DNA from: Hydractinia symbiolongicarpus
Lineage: Eukaryota > Cnidaria > Hydrozoa > Anthoathecata > Hydractiniidae
Assembly (NCBI RefSeq): GCF_029227915.1
Contig: NC_079887.1
Coordinates: 11,284,001 to 11,348,000 of the forward strand
Reading direction: 5' to 3'
DNA: 64,000 nucleotides
The notes beneath the pieces were generated by a model. The model made no database searches. It was not told the origin of the DNA and saw nothing but the letters and a program-made list of their open reading frames with translations. A program made the position numbers and the translations under genes. This document shows positions 47,801 to 57,500 of this stretch, piece by piece (position 1 is the first letter of the stretch; every line of letters begins with the position of its first letter).

Positions 47801-49570
47801 AAATTCACTTTATATTTAAGGTTGCCAATTCGCAATATTTTTTCTCTATCAAAATGTACACATTCGCATTTTTTTGTTCCGCAAAATAGTCGTGATTTTT
47901 TTTTTTTGATATGTTTGGGTTGGGTTTAGTTAGCAATTTGTTTACGTTTTTGCTATTGCTTTATATGGATTCAATTATTATTATAAGGTAAAGCCTGATC
48001 CTCTGTGTTGCTGACGTATTATTTTTCCTGCTTATGGAAAACTGTTTATTTCTAAAACATTTCAGGTCGCTGCTTCAAGAGTGAAGGCGTCGAAATACAG
48101 CAAAAGTTTACCGCCATTGATGACGGCATCCAAAGGAGGTACGTTTGTATGTTTATATATAGCTAAGCACTGACATCTAACTTTGCTTCTATCTTTTCAT
48201 TTCTCTTTTTCTCACGGCAAACTATTGATTTAGCACCACTACCTCCCTTTTTTTTCAGCTGTACATTTTAGTGGCGCCATCTTGCGTGTATAATTTTGTC
48301 GTTATCAACTCTTATTTTTGTTGGTCATCTAGTGTTCTAAAACTGCCACAATCGATTATAGAAGAAATTAACCTCAATAGGCTTAGATTTATAGCATTTT
48401 TATGGTATCAGATAATTTTTGTTAAATTAACTTAATACCAGATAATGCTGAAAAAAAACACTCCCTTTTTGAATTGTCCCACACCAATCGCCCCATACTT
48501 CCGAGCCTTGCACGTACCTCAAAGATAACCCTGATATTTGTAACTACTGAAAATATGAATTGTAGCCTCTTTTTTATTTTAGTTGGTGAAGCCACTGCTG
48601 GTGTTGTGGCGGCTGTCAGAAGTGGTGCAGCAATGGCTGAAGAATCAAGTAAAGTGATTCTTCGCTTATAAAATCTAAAATGTGGCTTTCTTTATTGTGT
48701 ATTACTCTGTTTAAAAAAACCACTGCGTGATAAAAACCTATAGAAGTCACTTGCTTTATTTCTAACTAAAAATACTGTACAAGTTTTTCAGTTTTACTTA
48801 AGTTCCCTAATGTGAATAAAAAAGCAAATTCGTTTCCATACTCTATTTTGATTTAGCGCATTAGGTACATATTGTCGAGCCTTCAGAGATTTAATTTGAT
48901 TTTCTCCTTTTGTTGAGCCTTAAGTTTGTTTAAATTTAGAAACAGTTCCTGATTATACAAAGATGTCTTTAACACAAGCAAAAAGATACGAAATGGACAG
49001 TCAGGTAGGTGTTGCTATCTACAAAGAAGTAGTGTATGAATCAGAAAATATCGAGACAAATTGAATTGGTGAAGAAAAATAGTAGAAAATTTAGTATCTT
49101 GCGAAAAATTCAGTTACTTTGCCACTATTTTCCCCCGATTTACAGTATATTAACTAGTATTTCCTCAATTTTATTATTTGTCATAATTTTAGGTTAAAAT
49201 ACTTGAATTGGAAGATCTGTTGCAGAAAGAGAGGTCGAAACTTGGCCAATTAAGAAAAGCACACTATCAAATTGCAGTAGAATTATACGGAGAAGATCAG
49301 GTATGTGCACTTCACCGTGGAGTGTTCATGAACTTTTTCGAATGATTGCTTCTTTTTATACCTCATGCCAGCATGAGAATAACACTTTAAAACCATTCTT
49401 TTTTAACATTCATAGATCTTCACATTTTGTCATAGTGCTAACACAGGCTAGAAGTTCCTCTTTTTAACATGTGCGTTAAGAGATCTTCTCTGCAGCAAAT
49501 ACGAATTTTTCATTCACGAAAGCAAATGCACTTAAAATGTTTTTATATTTTTTAGGTGAATTTGGATTAA
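29356..49570 (+). CDS. HIP1R: Huntingtin-interacting protein 1-related (HIP1R/Sla2) endocytic adaptor, 53 coding exons
   Basis: This is a complete gene for the HIP1/HIP1R/Sla2 family, which links PIP2-rich membrane and clathrin coats to actin during endocytosis. It runs from ATG 29356 to TAA 49568-49570. All 53 coding exons have agreeing phases and total 3564 nt (about 1187 residues), against roughly 1040-1070 in human HIP1 and HIP1R. Domain order is ANTH (about 30-290), coiled coil (320-785) and THATCH/I/LWEQ actin-binding module (785-1183), ending in a short tail VNLD. The extra length lies in the coiled coil, where exons alternate 48 and 69 nt. Two introns use GC donors (after 36231 and after 41779). 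The LMD clathrin-box and FDNKF-like AP2 segment seen between ANTH and coiled coil in vertebrate HIP1 is not visible; that linker is short and Lys/Pro/Glu-rich. HIP1 and HIP1R are vertebrate paralogues, so the symbol denotes the family. Confidence 0.95.
32421..33042. mobile_element. Non-autonomous TIR element (hAT-like) in HIP1R intron 6
   Basis: The segment starts CAGGGTTCCTACA and ends with TGTGGGAACCCTG, imperfect terminal inverted repeats, and is flanked on both sides by AAACA (32416-32420 and 33043-33047). It has no transposase and is rich in ctcctcgaatctcc-like internal repeats. CAGGG termini suggest hAT, but hAT normally makes 8-bp target duplications, so the superfamily is uncertain. 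Confidence 0.6.
36159..42542 (+). CDS. HIP1R: HIP1R exons 13-36: coiled coil with 48/69-nt exon array
   Basis: Exons 13-20: 36159-36231, 36344-36385, 36471-36521, 36636-36693, 36908-36996, 37126-37173, 37383-37430, 37503-37559. Exons 21-36: 38018-38065, 38148-38216, 38351-38398, 38605-38673, 38769-38816, 39013-39081, 40128-40175, 40285-40353, 40465-40512, 40591-40659, 41122-41169, 41258-41326, 41732-41779, 41988-42056, 42324-42371, 42482-42542. The product is a long parallel coiled coil, which in the family mediates dimerisation and binds clathrin light chain. LYGKLRQEHIDLLRKN matches the conserved vertebrate segment ending HADLLRKN. From exon 21 on, lengths alternate 48 and 69 nt in phase 0. 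The 48-nt exons encode 16 residues (NLENELEETKRKTDEQ, RLENQLQQMTEEHASK, ETEDQLKKLQEDMNNE) and the 69-nt exons 23 residues starting with an aliphatic residue and often ending in EE-x-x-R/K-K. Confidence 0.93.
39150..39650. other. Unassigned insertion-like block in HIP1R intron 26
   Basis: Intron 26 is about 1 kb, whereas neighbouring introns in the array are mostly 80-470 bp. This GC-richer part contains a perfect 11-bp-arm hairpin (39282-39321, AGGTTCCCTGT) and a plus-strand open frame at 39383-39613 with a Lys-rich product of unknown identity. Probably a transposable-element fragment. Confidence 0.35.
40692..40762 (+). other. Pre-miRNA-like hairpin in HIP1R intron 30
   Basis: A 71-nt foldback: the 5' arm starts TTGTACTGTATTTT and the 3' arm ends AAAATACAGTACAA. 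Stem continues through ACAAAGAC and CTCAAA blocks with two small bulges and a tight loop. Size and imperfect pairing resemble a microRNA precursor; a tiny MITE is the alternative. Not known from any family I can name. Confidence 0.45.
42869..49570 (+). CDS. HIP1R: HIP1R exons 37-53: THATCH (I/LWEQ) actin-binding module
   Basis: Exons: 42869-42961, 43050-43136, 43366-43473, 43839-43910, 45244-45314, 45483-45560, 45675-45704, 46117-46175, 46412-46442, 46544-46606, 46990-47090, 47470-47560, 48066-48138, 48583-48648, 48940-49004, 49193-49300, 49556-49570. The talin-like helical bundle binds F-actin. Diagnostic blocks are LEVNERILDSCTGLMAAIQQ, GSASVTEFYKRHHKWTEGLL, SVGYGATLLVDAAD, ELIVASHEISASTAQLVAAS and KMSLTQAKRYEMDSQVKILE. 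Exon 43 is only 30 nt (IVADAASRIE). Two minisatellites sit in this part: in intron 40 (43919-44313) and intron 43 (45715-46095). The last exon adds four residues before TAA. Confidence 0.95.
43919..44313. repeat. 28-bp minisatellite in HIP1R intron 40
   Basis: About fourteen copies of a roughly 28-bp unit containing tacttaaagtgtgtttgcat and ggtgtagc, with minor variants (goes from gcgtg to gtgtg; tggtg to ttgtg). Confidence 0.9.
45715..46095. repeat. 15-bp minisatellite in HIP1R intron 43
   Basis: About 25 imperfect copies of a 15-bp unit (tttaaaatttcttcg). Because the unit is a multiple of three, long spurious open frames arise on both strands. It fills nearly all of the intron between the 30-nt exon 43 and exon 44. 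Confidence 0.9.
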
Positions 49571-50446
49571 AGAAGCGACTCCATATGCTCCGTATGTAAC
49601 TTGTAGTATTGGCGTACCATAATCATAATTTGAAATGTGCGCATGCGGAGTGTATCTTACATAATTGTCCCTATAAAAATACAAATATTACAGATATATT
49701 TATATTTAATACTATTTGTTGGAGAAATATTTGTAGCACTTATGTACGATCTAGCCTAATTTATCTGCAAGCAAGGCAAAAGCCATAGAGTGATTTCAAT
49801 TTTTATAACGACATCAGCCGTAACAGCCGCCCTTGTCTATTTTGTATTTATTTGCATACTATATGAAACAAACTTAGATTTTTATAATAGTTTATTTTAA
49901 TTTTATACTAGCGACCTTACGAAACAAGAACGGAGCGACGTAGCAAATATTTATCAATACGCATGTGCAGAGTAAACTCCAAAAATGAAGTTGCCGCTTT
50001 CCTTTGAATGTCTTATTTTTATATTAAATATTTTTTGTTTAACGCTTGTCCAGTGTTCTCCTTGTCAGTTCGCATTTTTAAAAGTAGCCATATTTGTTTT
50101 GATTTATCTCCCGCGTTGTCGCTTCTGTAATCAATTTTTAGCGCGTTTTTCATTTTTCGCGGGCTTTTATGAAAAGTTATTAAAAACTCCGTTCTGGCTT
50201 CGTCAGGTCCCTAATTTTTATTTAGTCACCTACTTCGTTACTACTCTCTTTATCGATATACGATAGAACGCTCGGTGGTAACAGAACTGAAGTTGGTGGC
50301 TGGTGCAGGTGGTGTTACCGCTGTTTCATGATGTTTACTTTGTCAACCTGTTGTTTCTTTTTTGTGGTGTCAAACTTCCGGATGAGATATAAGGCGCAAG
50401 AAAAGGTTTAGTAGTAAAGAAATTAATTCATGTTCCCCTCGCAAAC
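49571..50446. other. HIP1R 3' flank
   Basis: 3' UTR and flank of HIP1R; no clear AATAAA was fixed. 49910-50270 is less AT-rich and looks repeat-derived. An ATG-initiated frame at 49985-50266 (93 codons, hydrophobic N-terminus) has no recognisable similarity and is not called. Confidence 0.35.
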
Positions 50447-50710
50447 TTAATAAGTGGTACAAGCTGGAAAAACGACGAATTGCTCCAGCTGCTTTTTGAT
50501 GCAGCTCTCCAACTTTTCACAGTCCTTTCTTTCCACCGATGTTATCTCTATTGCTTTCATGTAAGTCAACAAAATTAAAAAAAAACAGCAGCTAATTAAT
50601 AAAGTAAACAGAAAGTTTGAAAGTATCAACAGCTGCATAGATTTTGAATTATTATGTACACCATGGAGTGACTCTTTATTAGGTGTTGGCGAATTTTTGA
50701 AGAATCGCAT
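50447..50710 (-). CDS. Possible small type II membrane protein or first coding exon
   Basis: An ATG-initiated frame of 87 codons. It encodes a polar Ser/Asn/Lys-rich 27-residue N-terminus, one hydrophobic segment (LLILSNFLFTLLISCCFFLI, about residues 28-50) and a charged stretch (ITSVERKDCEKLESCIKKQ). The layout is that of a type II single-pass protein, such as the first exon of a TNF-like or glycan-modifying enzyme gene. No family is recognised, no downstream exon was established, and chance cannot be excluded. Confidence 0.3.
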   Translation of the reverse strand: MRFFKNSPTPNKESLHGVHNNSKSMQLLILSNFLFTLLISCCFFLILLTYMKAIEITSVERKDCEKLESCIKKQLEQFVVFPACTTY

Positions 50711-50867
50711 TTATAGCTATCTCTATTTATATTTTATAAAATAAAAATCTTTATGTATTGTTGAAAGCGTGGAAAATTTTTAAAATAAATCTTCTAATTA
50801 CGATGACATCAGTCTCTGACTTTATTAGCGCTAATTCGCATTGCGTGCACACGCTTACCTAGTATTA

Positions 50868-51367
50868 TTTTGTTTTGGTAACATCAAATACTGTTTTGGT
50901 AACATCGAGTACTGTTTTGGTATCATCGAGTACTGTTTTTGTAATATCGAGTACTGTTTTGGTAACATCGAGTACTGTTTTTTGGTATCATCGAGTACTG
51001 TTTTTGTAATATCGAGTACTGTTTTGGTATCATCGAGTACTGTTTTGGTAACATTGAGCACTGTTTTGGTATCATCGAGTACTGTTTTGGTAACATCGAG
51101 TACTGTTTTGGTATCATCAAGTACTGTTTTTGGTATCATCGAGTACTGTTTTGGTAACATCGAGTACTGTTTTGGTAACATCGAGTACTGTTTTTTGGTA
51201 TCATCGAGTACTGTTTTTGTAATATCGAGTACTGTTTTGGTATCATCGAGTACTGTTTTGGTAACATTGAGCACTGTTTTGGTATCATCGAGTACTGTTT
51301 TGGTAACATTGAGCACTGTCTTTTGGTATCATCGAGTACTGTTTTTGTAATATCGAGTACTGTTTTC
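50868..51367. repeat. 21-bp tandem array with higher-order structure
   Basis: About 23 copies of a 21-bp unit (gagtactgttttggtaacat plus one base), with variants ggtatcatc, gtaatatc and ggtaacattgagc. A longer block of several units (from about 50970 to 51060) recurs near 51185-51275, indicating duplication at two scales. Five of six frames of the unit lack stops, so the long open frames here are by-products. Confidence 0.95.
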
Positions 51368-52174
51368 CTAATATGGCATGCATACAATTTCAAATGCATG
51401 TTAGAATTTTAATTAAAAGCTGTAAAAGTTGCATTTAATTGCACGGAACAGATTGGTGCTAAATCTTACGAATGACTGTGCTTTGGAAAACGATTCCGCC
51501 TTTTTGAAACCCGCCTTTCTAGATTAAAACGCTATTCCTGCAGCGAGAATCACAGGATGAATAAAAATAAAACCTCGTTTTTTTCAAAGAGCTCTGGGTT
51601 CTGAATGAGAATAAATGCGGTATTTTTTAGGGTAGAACAAAAGCATGCAGAAATTTTGCAACCGGTAAAAGCGGCAACTAGAAACAAGCAGATTTCCAGG
51701 CCCTTCTTCCACATGATTTCTTATAAACAATACACAATTCTTATAAACAATACAGTGCAAAAAAAAAAAAAAAAGAATTTAACGAGATTTATGCAAGAGA
51801 ATGAATGTTTTTAGGAGCAGAAAAGTTAAATGGTGTTTGTAGTTTCATTATTGCAAAAACCTAAATGTAACTTTTATCAAAACCGTTCATTTTGTTTCGA
51901 CATTGAAATTTTGAGTCATAACCAAATCTGTTAAAGAATGCGACATGGCTAAAATGGCTAAACCCTTTCCAAAAAAATCGTGAAATCGTTGAAACTTGTA
52001 AATAAAACATAACTTAGATTTGCATGTTGTTCTTTAAAATGACAATGGTTTCGTCTCCTGGAAAAAAAGTCGCAAAGTAAAAGATTGAAAAATCAAAAGA
52101 AGTGACAATTTCAATCATGCGCTAGGCTTTAGATTAATTATTAGATAATGATATTATTTTAGTAACTTTACATC
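51368..52174. other. Intergenic, no gene seen
   Basis: AT-rich sequence between the tandem array and the tRNA pair; nothing recognised. Confidence 0.4.
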
Positions 52175-52246
52175 GGCCCTGTGGCGCAATGGTAGCGCGT
52201 CTGACTCCAGATCAGAAGGTTGCGTGTTCAAATCACGTCGGGGTCA
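52175..52246 (+). tRNA. tRNA-Trp (CCA)
   Basis: 72-nt cloverleaf without intron. The acceptor GGCCCTG pairs with CGGGGTC including two G-U pairs; the D-arm is GCGC/GCGC, the anticodon stem TCTGA/TCAGA with loop CTCCAGA (CCA at 52207-52209), and the T-arm GCGTG/CACGT with TTCAAAT loop. Discriminator A. An internal A box (TGGCGCAATGG) and B box (GTTCAAATC) are present, and a T5 pol III terminator lies at 52259-52263. It closely matches the standard metazoan tRNA-Trp. Confidence 0.97.
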
Positions 52247-52461
52247 GATGGATTACTATTTTTCCTATTTTTTAAGCCATAGAATTTACAGATTTGCTAA
52301 TTAAAATAAATACATAAACTATTCATTGTATCTGGCTAATGACTATTTCCTTTGTAAATATTTTACGATAGATCCTTCCCTAAAATAGGAATAGTTGGCA
52401 AAGAATACTTTCATTTATATACATCTTACTTGAAAGACAAAATGAAAAAAAGTTGTTCACC

Positions 52462-52533
52462 TGACCCCGACGTGATTTGAACACGCAACCTTCTGATCTG
52501 GAGTCAGACGCGCTACCATTGCGCCACAGGGCC
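52462..52533 (-). tRNA. tRNA-Trp (CCA), second copy
   Basis: Identical over all 72 nt to the copy at 52175-52246 but on the opposite strand (anticodon at 52499-52501). A T7 run at 52445-52451 serves as pol III terminator. The genes are convergent, 215 bp apart. Confidence 0.97.
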
Positions 52534-53610
52534 GATGGGTTAGTTTGTTTGTTTTTAATATTTAATGGTCTTCGCAAAAACTATGTTGAAATTTCTTAGA
52601 ACCGTTTCAGCAGCTTAATTTTTTTGGAAAGAAAAAATCCTCGTTTAAAATCACATTATTCTTAATCTAAATTTTTAAGGAAAACCTTATAATTCCTTTA
52701 AAAAATAGCCATTTTGATCTTTAAAATTTCCTAAAGTTTTTTTTAACATAGCTAGTGTCCTTTTATTTTTCTCGCGAAGTTTAAAGGTGGGCCAGGGCCG
52801 TGCGCAAGATTAAAATGGTAAAAAAATTACTTACTCAGCCATTCGCTTTATTAATTTCGGGACCAATCTCGATCCCAGGGCCTGTAGAGTTTTTTTAGAG
52901 AATAAAAAACGCTACAGGTCCTTGGATGGAGGTTGTTTCAAGACTTCTCCAATAAGGTATTTGAAGGAACAGAAAATGAGAGGTTTTAAGAAATATTTTA
53001 TTTCTTTTAAAGAGACGAAACTTTTACAAAAGGCAAACAAACAACGCAACCTTTTTTTCTTTTCCAAATTATCAAAATATTTACTCCAATTGTATTAAAT
53101 CAAGAAACTAATACATAAATATTACAATGTTCAAACGGGTTTTCATTATGGTGGATACTAATAAATAAAGTTAAAAGGAAGTTTGTTTTTTAAATTTAGA
53201 CTTTTAGTAATATCAAAATTCCTAAGATGATATATGCAAGTAGTAAGCTACGTTCTCTGCTGGGTCTATTTCGTGAAAAAATTAAGCATAAAAAAGATTT
53301 TTCATATGAAAGTTAGATTGTGCATGCTTTTATTAGCTATATATTACAAGTGTTTAAGATAACAAGAATAATAAAGCATTATCTTCTTAACATAAAGCAA
53401 TTGCAGAACTCTTTTTTTGGTCAAGAATAACAACTTTAAAAAATAACCCACTCTGCATTGAAATTTCTAGCTAGCTAGCTAAATATGTTCCATTATCTAT
53501 GAGCAGCTGTAATTATATTCTTGACATAAAGACTTGGTTAAATGTAATAACTTTACGTATCTTTCTTGCACATTTAATAAATTATTGTATCTCGTTGCAG
53601 CACACATGCA
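52534..53610. other. Intergenic with dispersed-motif fragment
   Basis: 52862-52880 is a reverse-orientation variant of the dispersed motif (ccaatctcgatcccaggg), followed by a small hairpin (cctgtag ... ctacagg, 52881-52920). Otherwise AT-rich with no gene seen. Confidence 0.4.
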
Positions 53611-53755
53611 TGCTTTCATCTGGTCCGAAAAATCCTTGATTGCTTTATTTTGGTCCGAAAAGCCCTTGATTGCTTTCATTTGGTCCGAAAAGTCATTGAT
53701 TGCTTTTGTTTGGTCCAAAAAAACCTCCTAATTGCTTTCGTTTGGTCCGAAATTT
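53611..53755. repeat. 30-bp tandem repeat
   Basis: Five copies with tggtccgaaa at 53621, 53651, 53681, 53711 (tggtccaaaa) and 53743, separated by attgcttt-containing spacers. The first four are exactly 30 bp apart. Confidence 0.9.
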
Positions 53756-54587
53756 AAATAACAAGGCATCAGTTACAAAAAAATTCAATGATTATTGAAA
53801 AATACATGCACATTTCAAATGGCGTAAATATGGGTCAAAGTCGTCAGTTTCTTGTAAACTAATCAGAATACGTTATTTCGGCCGGCAAGCCGATCAAATT
53901 GCATGAACATTCTTCGCATGTCAGTCGCTTTTTGCCGTATCCATCAACTCAGTCACACAGGAGGAAGGTCCGTAAAATAAAGGTCAACGGTCAGAGGAAA
54001 CGGGATCACAGTGCCCTATTATTTCTTACGATTCTTAGTAAAAATTATGTCAGTCACGTGACGGCGCTGACGTACACTGAATCCGCCCCTGAGAACTGAA
54101 ACAAGTTATAGACAAAAGGATGAAGAAGAAAGATCATAATAATGTTACTAAAAACTAAAAATCATACTAAAAAGTTGTTGTATAAATATTATTCGTTAAA
54201 AAATAGCGCATTAATTAAATACTTGAGACATAGAGGCATGAGTTTTCCAGCTAAGTGCAATTTATGAGGAAAAATGGAACTGAACAGTGAAATTAATTTC
54301 GTATCAAATCGAACGGTTTATAAATTTTATTCCATCAAGTCCTGCTTTTTTCTAGAACAACGTGTTGTTCTAGAGACTTGAATGCCTGTCCAAAAAAGAT
54401 AATTAAATAAATAAATAAATAAATAAAACACAAAATAATTCACTAATGACAAGGCATTCGTACATTTCCAGGCTGGCTACAAAAATTAAAAAAAAATTCA
54501 AGCCTTTTCAATAACCACTGAGCCCTGTAAAAATGTGTCCAGATTATTGCTCAATATTAAGTCTCGGAATTAAAACGTTGTAAAAAT
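53756..54587. other. B3GLCT 3' flank
   Basis: 3' flank of the minus-strand B3GLCT gene. A tttatt at 54325-54330 reads AATAAA on the minus strand, about 260 nt past the stop, and could be its polyadenylation signal. A 24-bp palindrome (TCTAGAACAAC arms) lies at 54351-54374 and an AAAT microsatellite at 54406-54427. Confidence 0.4.
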
Positions 54588-57500
54588 TCATAGTTCTTGC
54601 TTTATCTTCCTCTTTTCTTTCTTTGCTACTTCGTCTTCTTCGCCTCCAAGAAAATCGCGGTAAACTTGCATCGGATCAACATAAAAATGTTTATGAAAAG
54701 ACACCAGGTAGCGATGAGAAAGAAATTCTTTGTTGTACTGCGAAGGCTTTGACTAAAATGAAAATAAAATAATTATAACATCGTAACTTTCATGTTGTAC
54801 AATGAAAGAATTCACAATAAAAACAAGGCTTGTGTTACATTTTCTTTTATATTTTTTCTTGTTAGCTTTATATTTACAAGTATAATGTGAATAGTCTGTT
54901 TAACTTCGCAAGAATAACGGAACACTAGAAGCTATTTTCATACCACGTTCAGTTTGCAAGGCCGGGAAAATAGACATCTTTTCCGTCAGGGGAATAGTTT
55001 TCTTCTTAAAACGTGTGCAAAAAAACATTTACAAGACACTAATAAAGACTATTCTTATTTTATTTAAAACGAACCATTTTTTAACTTCTTCTTTTTATAG
55101 TTTTTTACCTAAATTTCAAATTTTGTAAATTGTACCCCATATTGAATAATTCAATTCTCAAATCTCTGTTTTATAGGCTATGTAGGCTAAATTAACTTGT
55201 AGACTTATTTGCTTTTTTGTTTGCAACAAATCGAAATTCACAAATTCAAAAAATAAATGAATGTGCGAAATAAGTGCAAAAAGAGAGTACATTAAAGAAA
55301 AAAAAATCCCATGTAAGTACAAGATTGAATTTCCAAACGCTTTAGTTTTTCTGACTGTCTTCTCTAAGCCTCACAATCCCAATATTTTGTAAATTCCTAG
55401 CAAACATGACAGTTCTACGTCAGTCTAGTGTTTCTATAAAACTGAGTTAGACGTACCTGATGGAAGGAGTTGGTGTGGACCATTGGTGTTATGCTTCGAA
55501 AACATGAACCTAACCACATGTCATCTGGTGCGTCTACTGAGTGACATCTACAATCACTTTCAAGAAGTTTCGCAACACCAGCATGACTTAATACCATACT
55601 AAAATTAAAATTTAAAAATAAGAATTTAATTAACGCGGAAAGAATAAAAATTTTAGATCACTTGCACATTCATATTCCCTTTCCTGGCATTTGAAAATTT
55701 TTTTTCTAAAACAAAAGTTTATTTTTTGGCATTCACGAGTTTTACGAAACAACAAAATTCCGCAGTTCGGTGGTTAAAAATACAATTAAGATTTTAACCC
55801 CCTCTTTATTTCCAGTTTCAGAGAGCAAAAAAATATGTCGAGCAAGATTGTTTTTGACATTTTTTTGTACTGTACTGTTATATTTTTCTTTGATGTTAGT
55901 AACGTAAATATTATTTTACTTACGTGATAACATATGATTATGAATAAGATTTTTACCCCAACATCACCGATGAGTCTCAAAATAGGTAACAACGAATGAC
56001 AATTTTATGTCTCTGTAGCTACAAACTCAAATAGGGATGACAGGAGGTTGGAAAATTATATTTTTTCGTTCTTGTGAGATATTAATGCTAATGTTGATAT
56101 TTTATGTAAACAAGCAACTTGCATGGTTTTTATGCCTTCCTGCAAGACCCCGATAATTCAACACAAAGGAGGAGGTTACCACACAATTTTCACAAGCTAT
56201 GTACATGAACATAAAACCATTCTCACCCTCCTCCACCAGTGGGATAGGAGTATCCATAATAGTGATAGTTCACTCCATAACCATATCGTTCACCTAATAA
56301 AATAGGTTCGTTTGGATCGTAACATGCTAGAAGTTTCTGAAGGCGCTTGAAGCTAAAAAAAAAAGAATAAGATATGTTTTTGAGATTGATGAAATTATCA
56401 TTAATCATCTATTCTACCAAAAACCTTGTCTGGTATTCGTTTCGCTAAACTATAGTATTTCTGGAAGCATACTTTCGCGGGTAGGTTGTTTGCTGATAAT
56501 GATTTTTCGTTAATGCATGGCAGTGCAAGGAATTCTGTTACCTTGTTGGGAAAAAATCCGTTGAGAAAAAGTGAGTGAAATTTTTTACGACGAATTTCCT
56601 CCACCGTTAGGTAGTGTCCTTTCCCTGTAAAAACTGCCCGTGTGCTAATTGATATTAAAAGCAGAAGCATATAAGCATATAAGCAATAATTTATTGCTAG
56701 TGAAAGAAAATAGAAAATTTGTTAAAGTAACATAAAATTTATTCGAAGAATGATTATACATACGAAGATATTTTAATTAGCATAGTTGCTGGGTGTATAA
56801 AAACGAAGATGGAAGAAAAAAGGACTTCTGAGGGAGCAGATTCAAGGAAGTTTGATACAGTAACATTTTTATTTAAAACTATAAATCAATGTCTTACTTC
56901 ATAATGGTGTCGTCGTCAATGACAACAAGCCACTTTATCTTCTCCCATTCTGTCGATCTTTTGATTATGTTATACAACTTCTGACAATGGCCACTCTCTG
57001 TGTTGTTGACGCCGATATATTCCGTCGGAATGTTTTCGTCTTCAACATCGCTGTAATATCGGATGTTTTGGGCGTGCACACCAACAGTCTTTTGCACGAC
57101 AGGAACTAAGGTAGTATCATAATGTAAAAAATTCAAAAAGAATTACAATAAAAACCAAATCAAAACATGAACGTAGCGTTGACGTTTAAAAAAAGACAAA
57201 CAACAAAAAATGTACATTACCAAGCTAATAGATTTCACGTCTGTCTAAAGGCAGACTGTTGTCCGAATTTTAACCTCACTTACGGGTACTACTACCTCAT
57301 GGGAACACAGCGCTAGCTTTTGCTTAAGATTTCACTTTAATTGGGGATAATTTAAAGGTTAAACTTTTATATAAGCCGCCTTAAATATTGATTCTGGTTG
57401 ATCAAATTAAATTACAAAAGAACAAACAAGCTTGCAAACATTCATAGTATTGGTCCCTTCTTCTCAATTTAATAATATAGCAACCTGGATCATAATAGCA

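Noticed and set aside
49985-50266. 93-codon plus-strand frame with hydrophobic N-terminus
   Set aside because: Aromatic/Leu-rich composition expected from T-rich DNA; no similarity and probably repeat-derived.
50841-51399. Long open frames on both strands in the 21-bp array (repeats such as STVLVTS and MLPKQYS)
   Set aside because: They follow from a 21-bp unit without stops in five frames; no neuropeptide-type dibasic or amidation sites are present.
52380-52577. Minus-strand open frame across the second tRNA-Trp
   Set aside because: Its middle (WRNGSASDSRSEGCVFKSRR) is simply the translated tRNA gene, a well-known annotation artefact.
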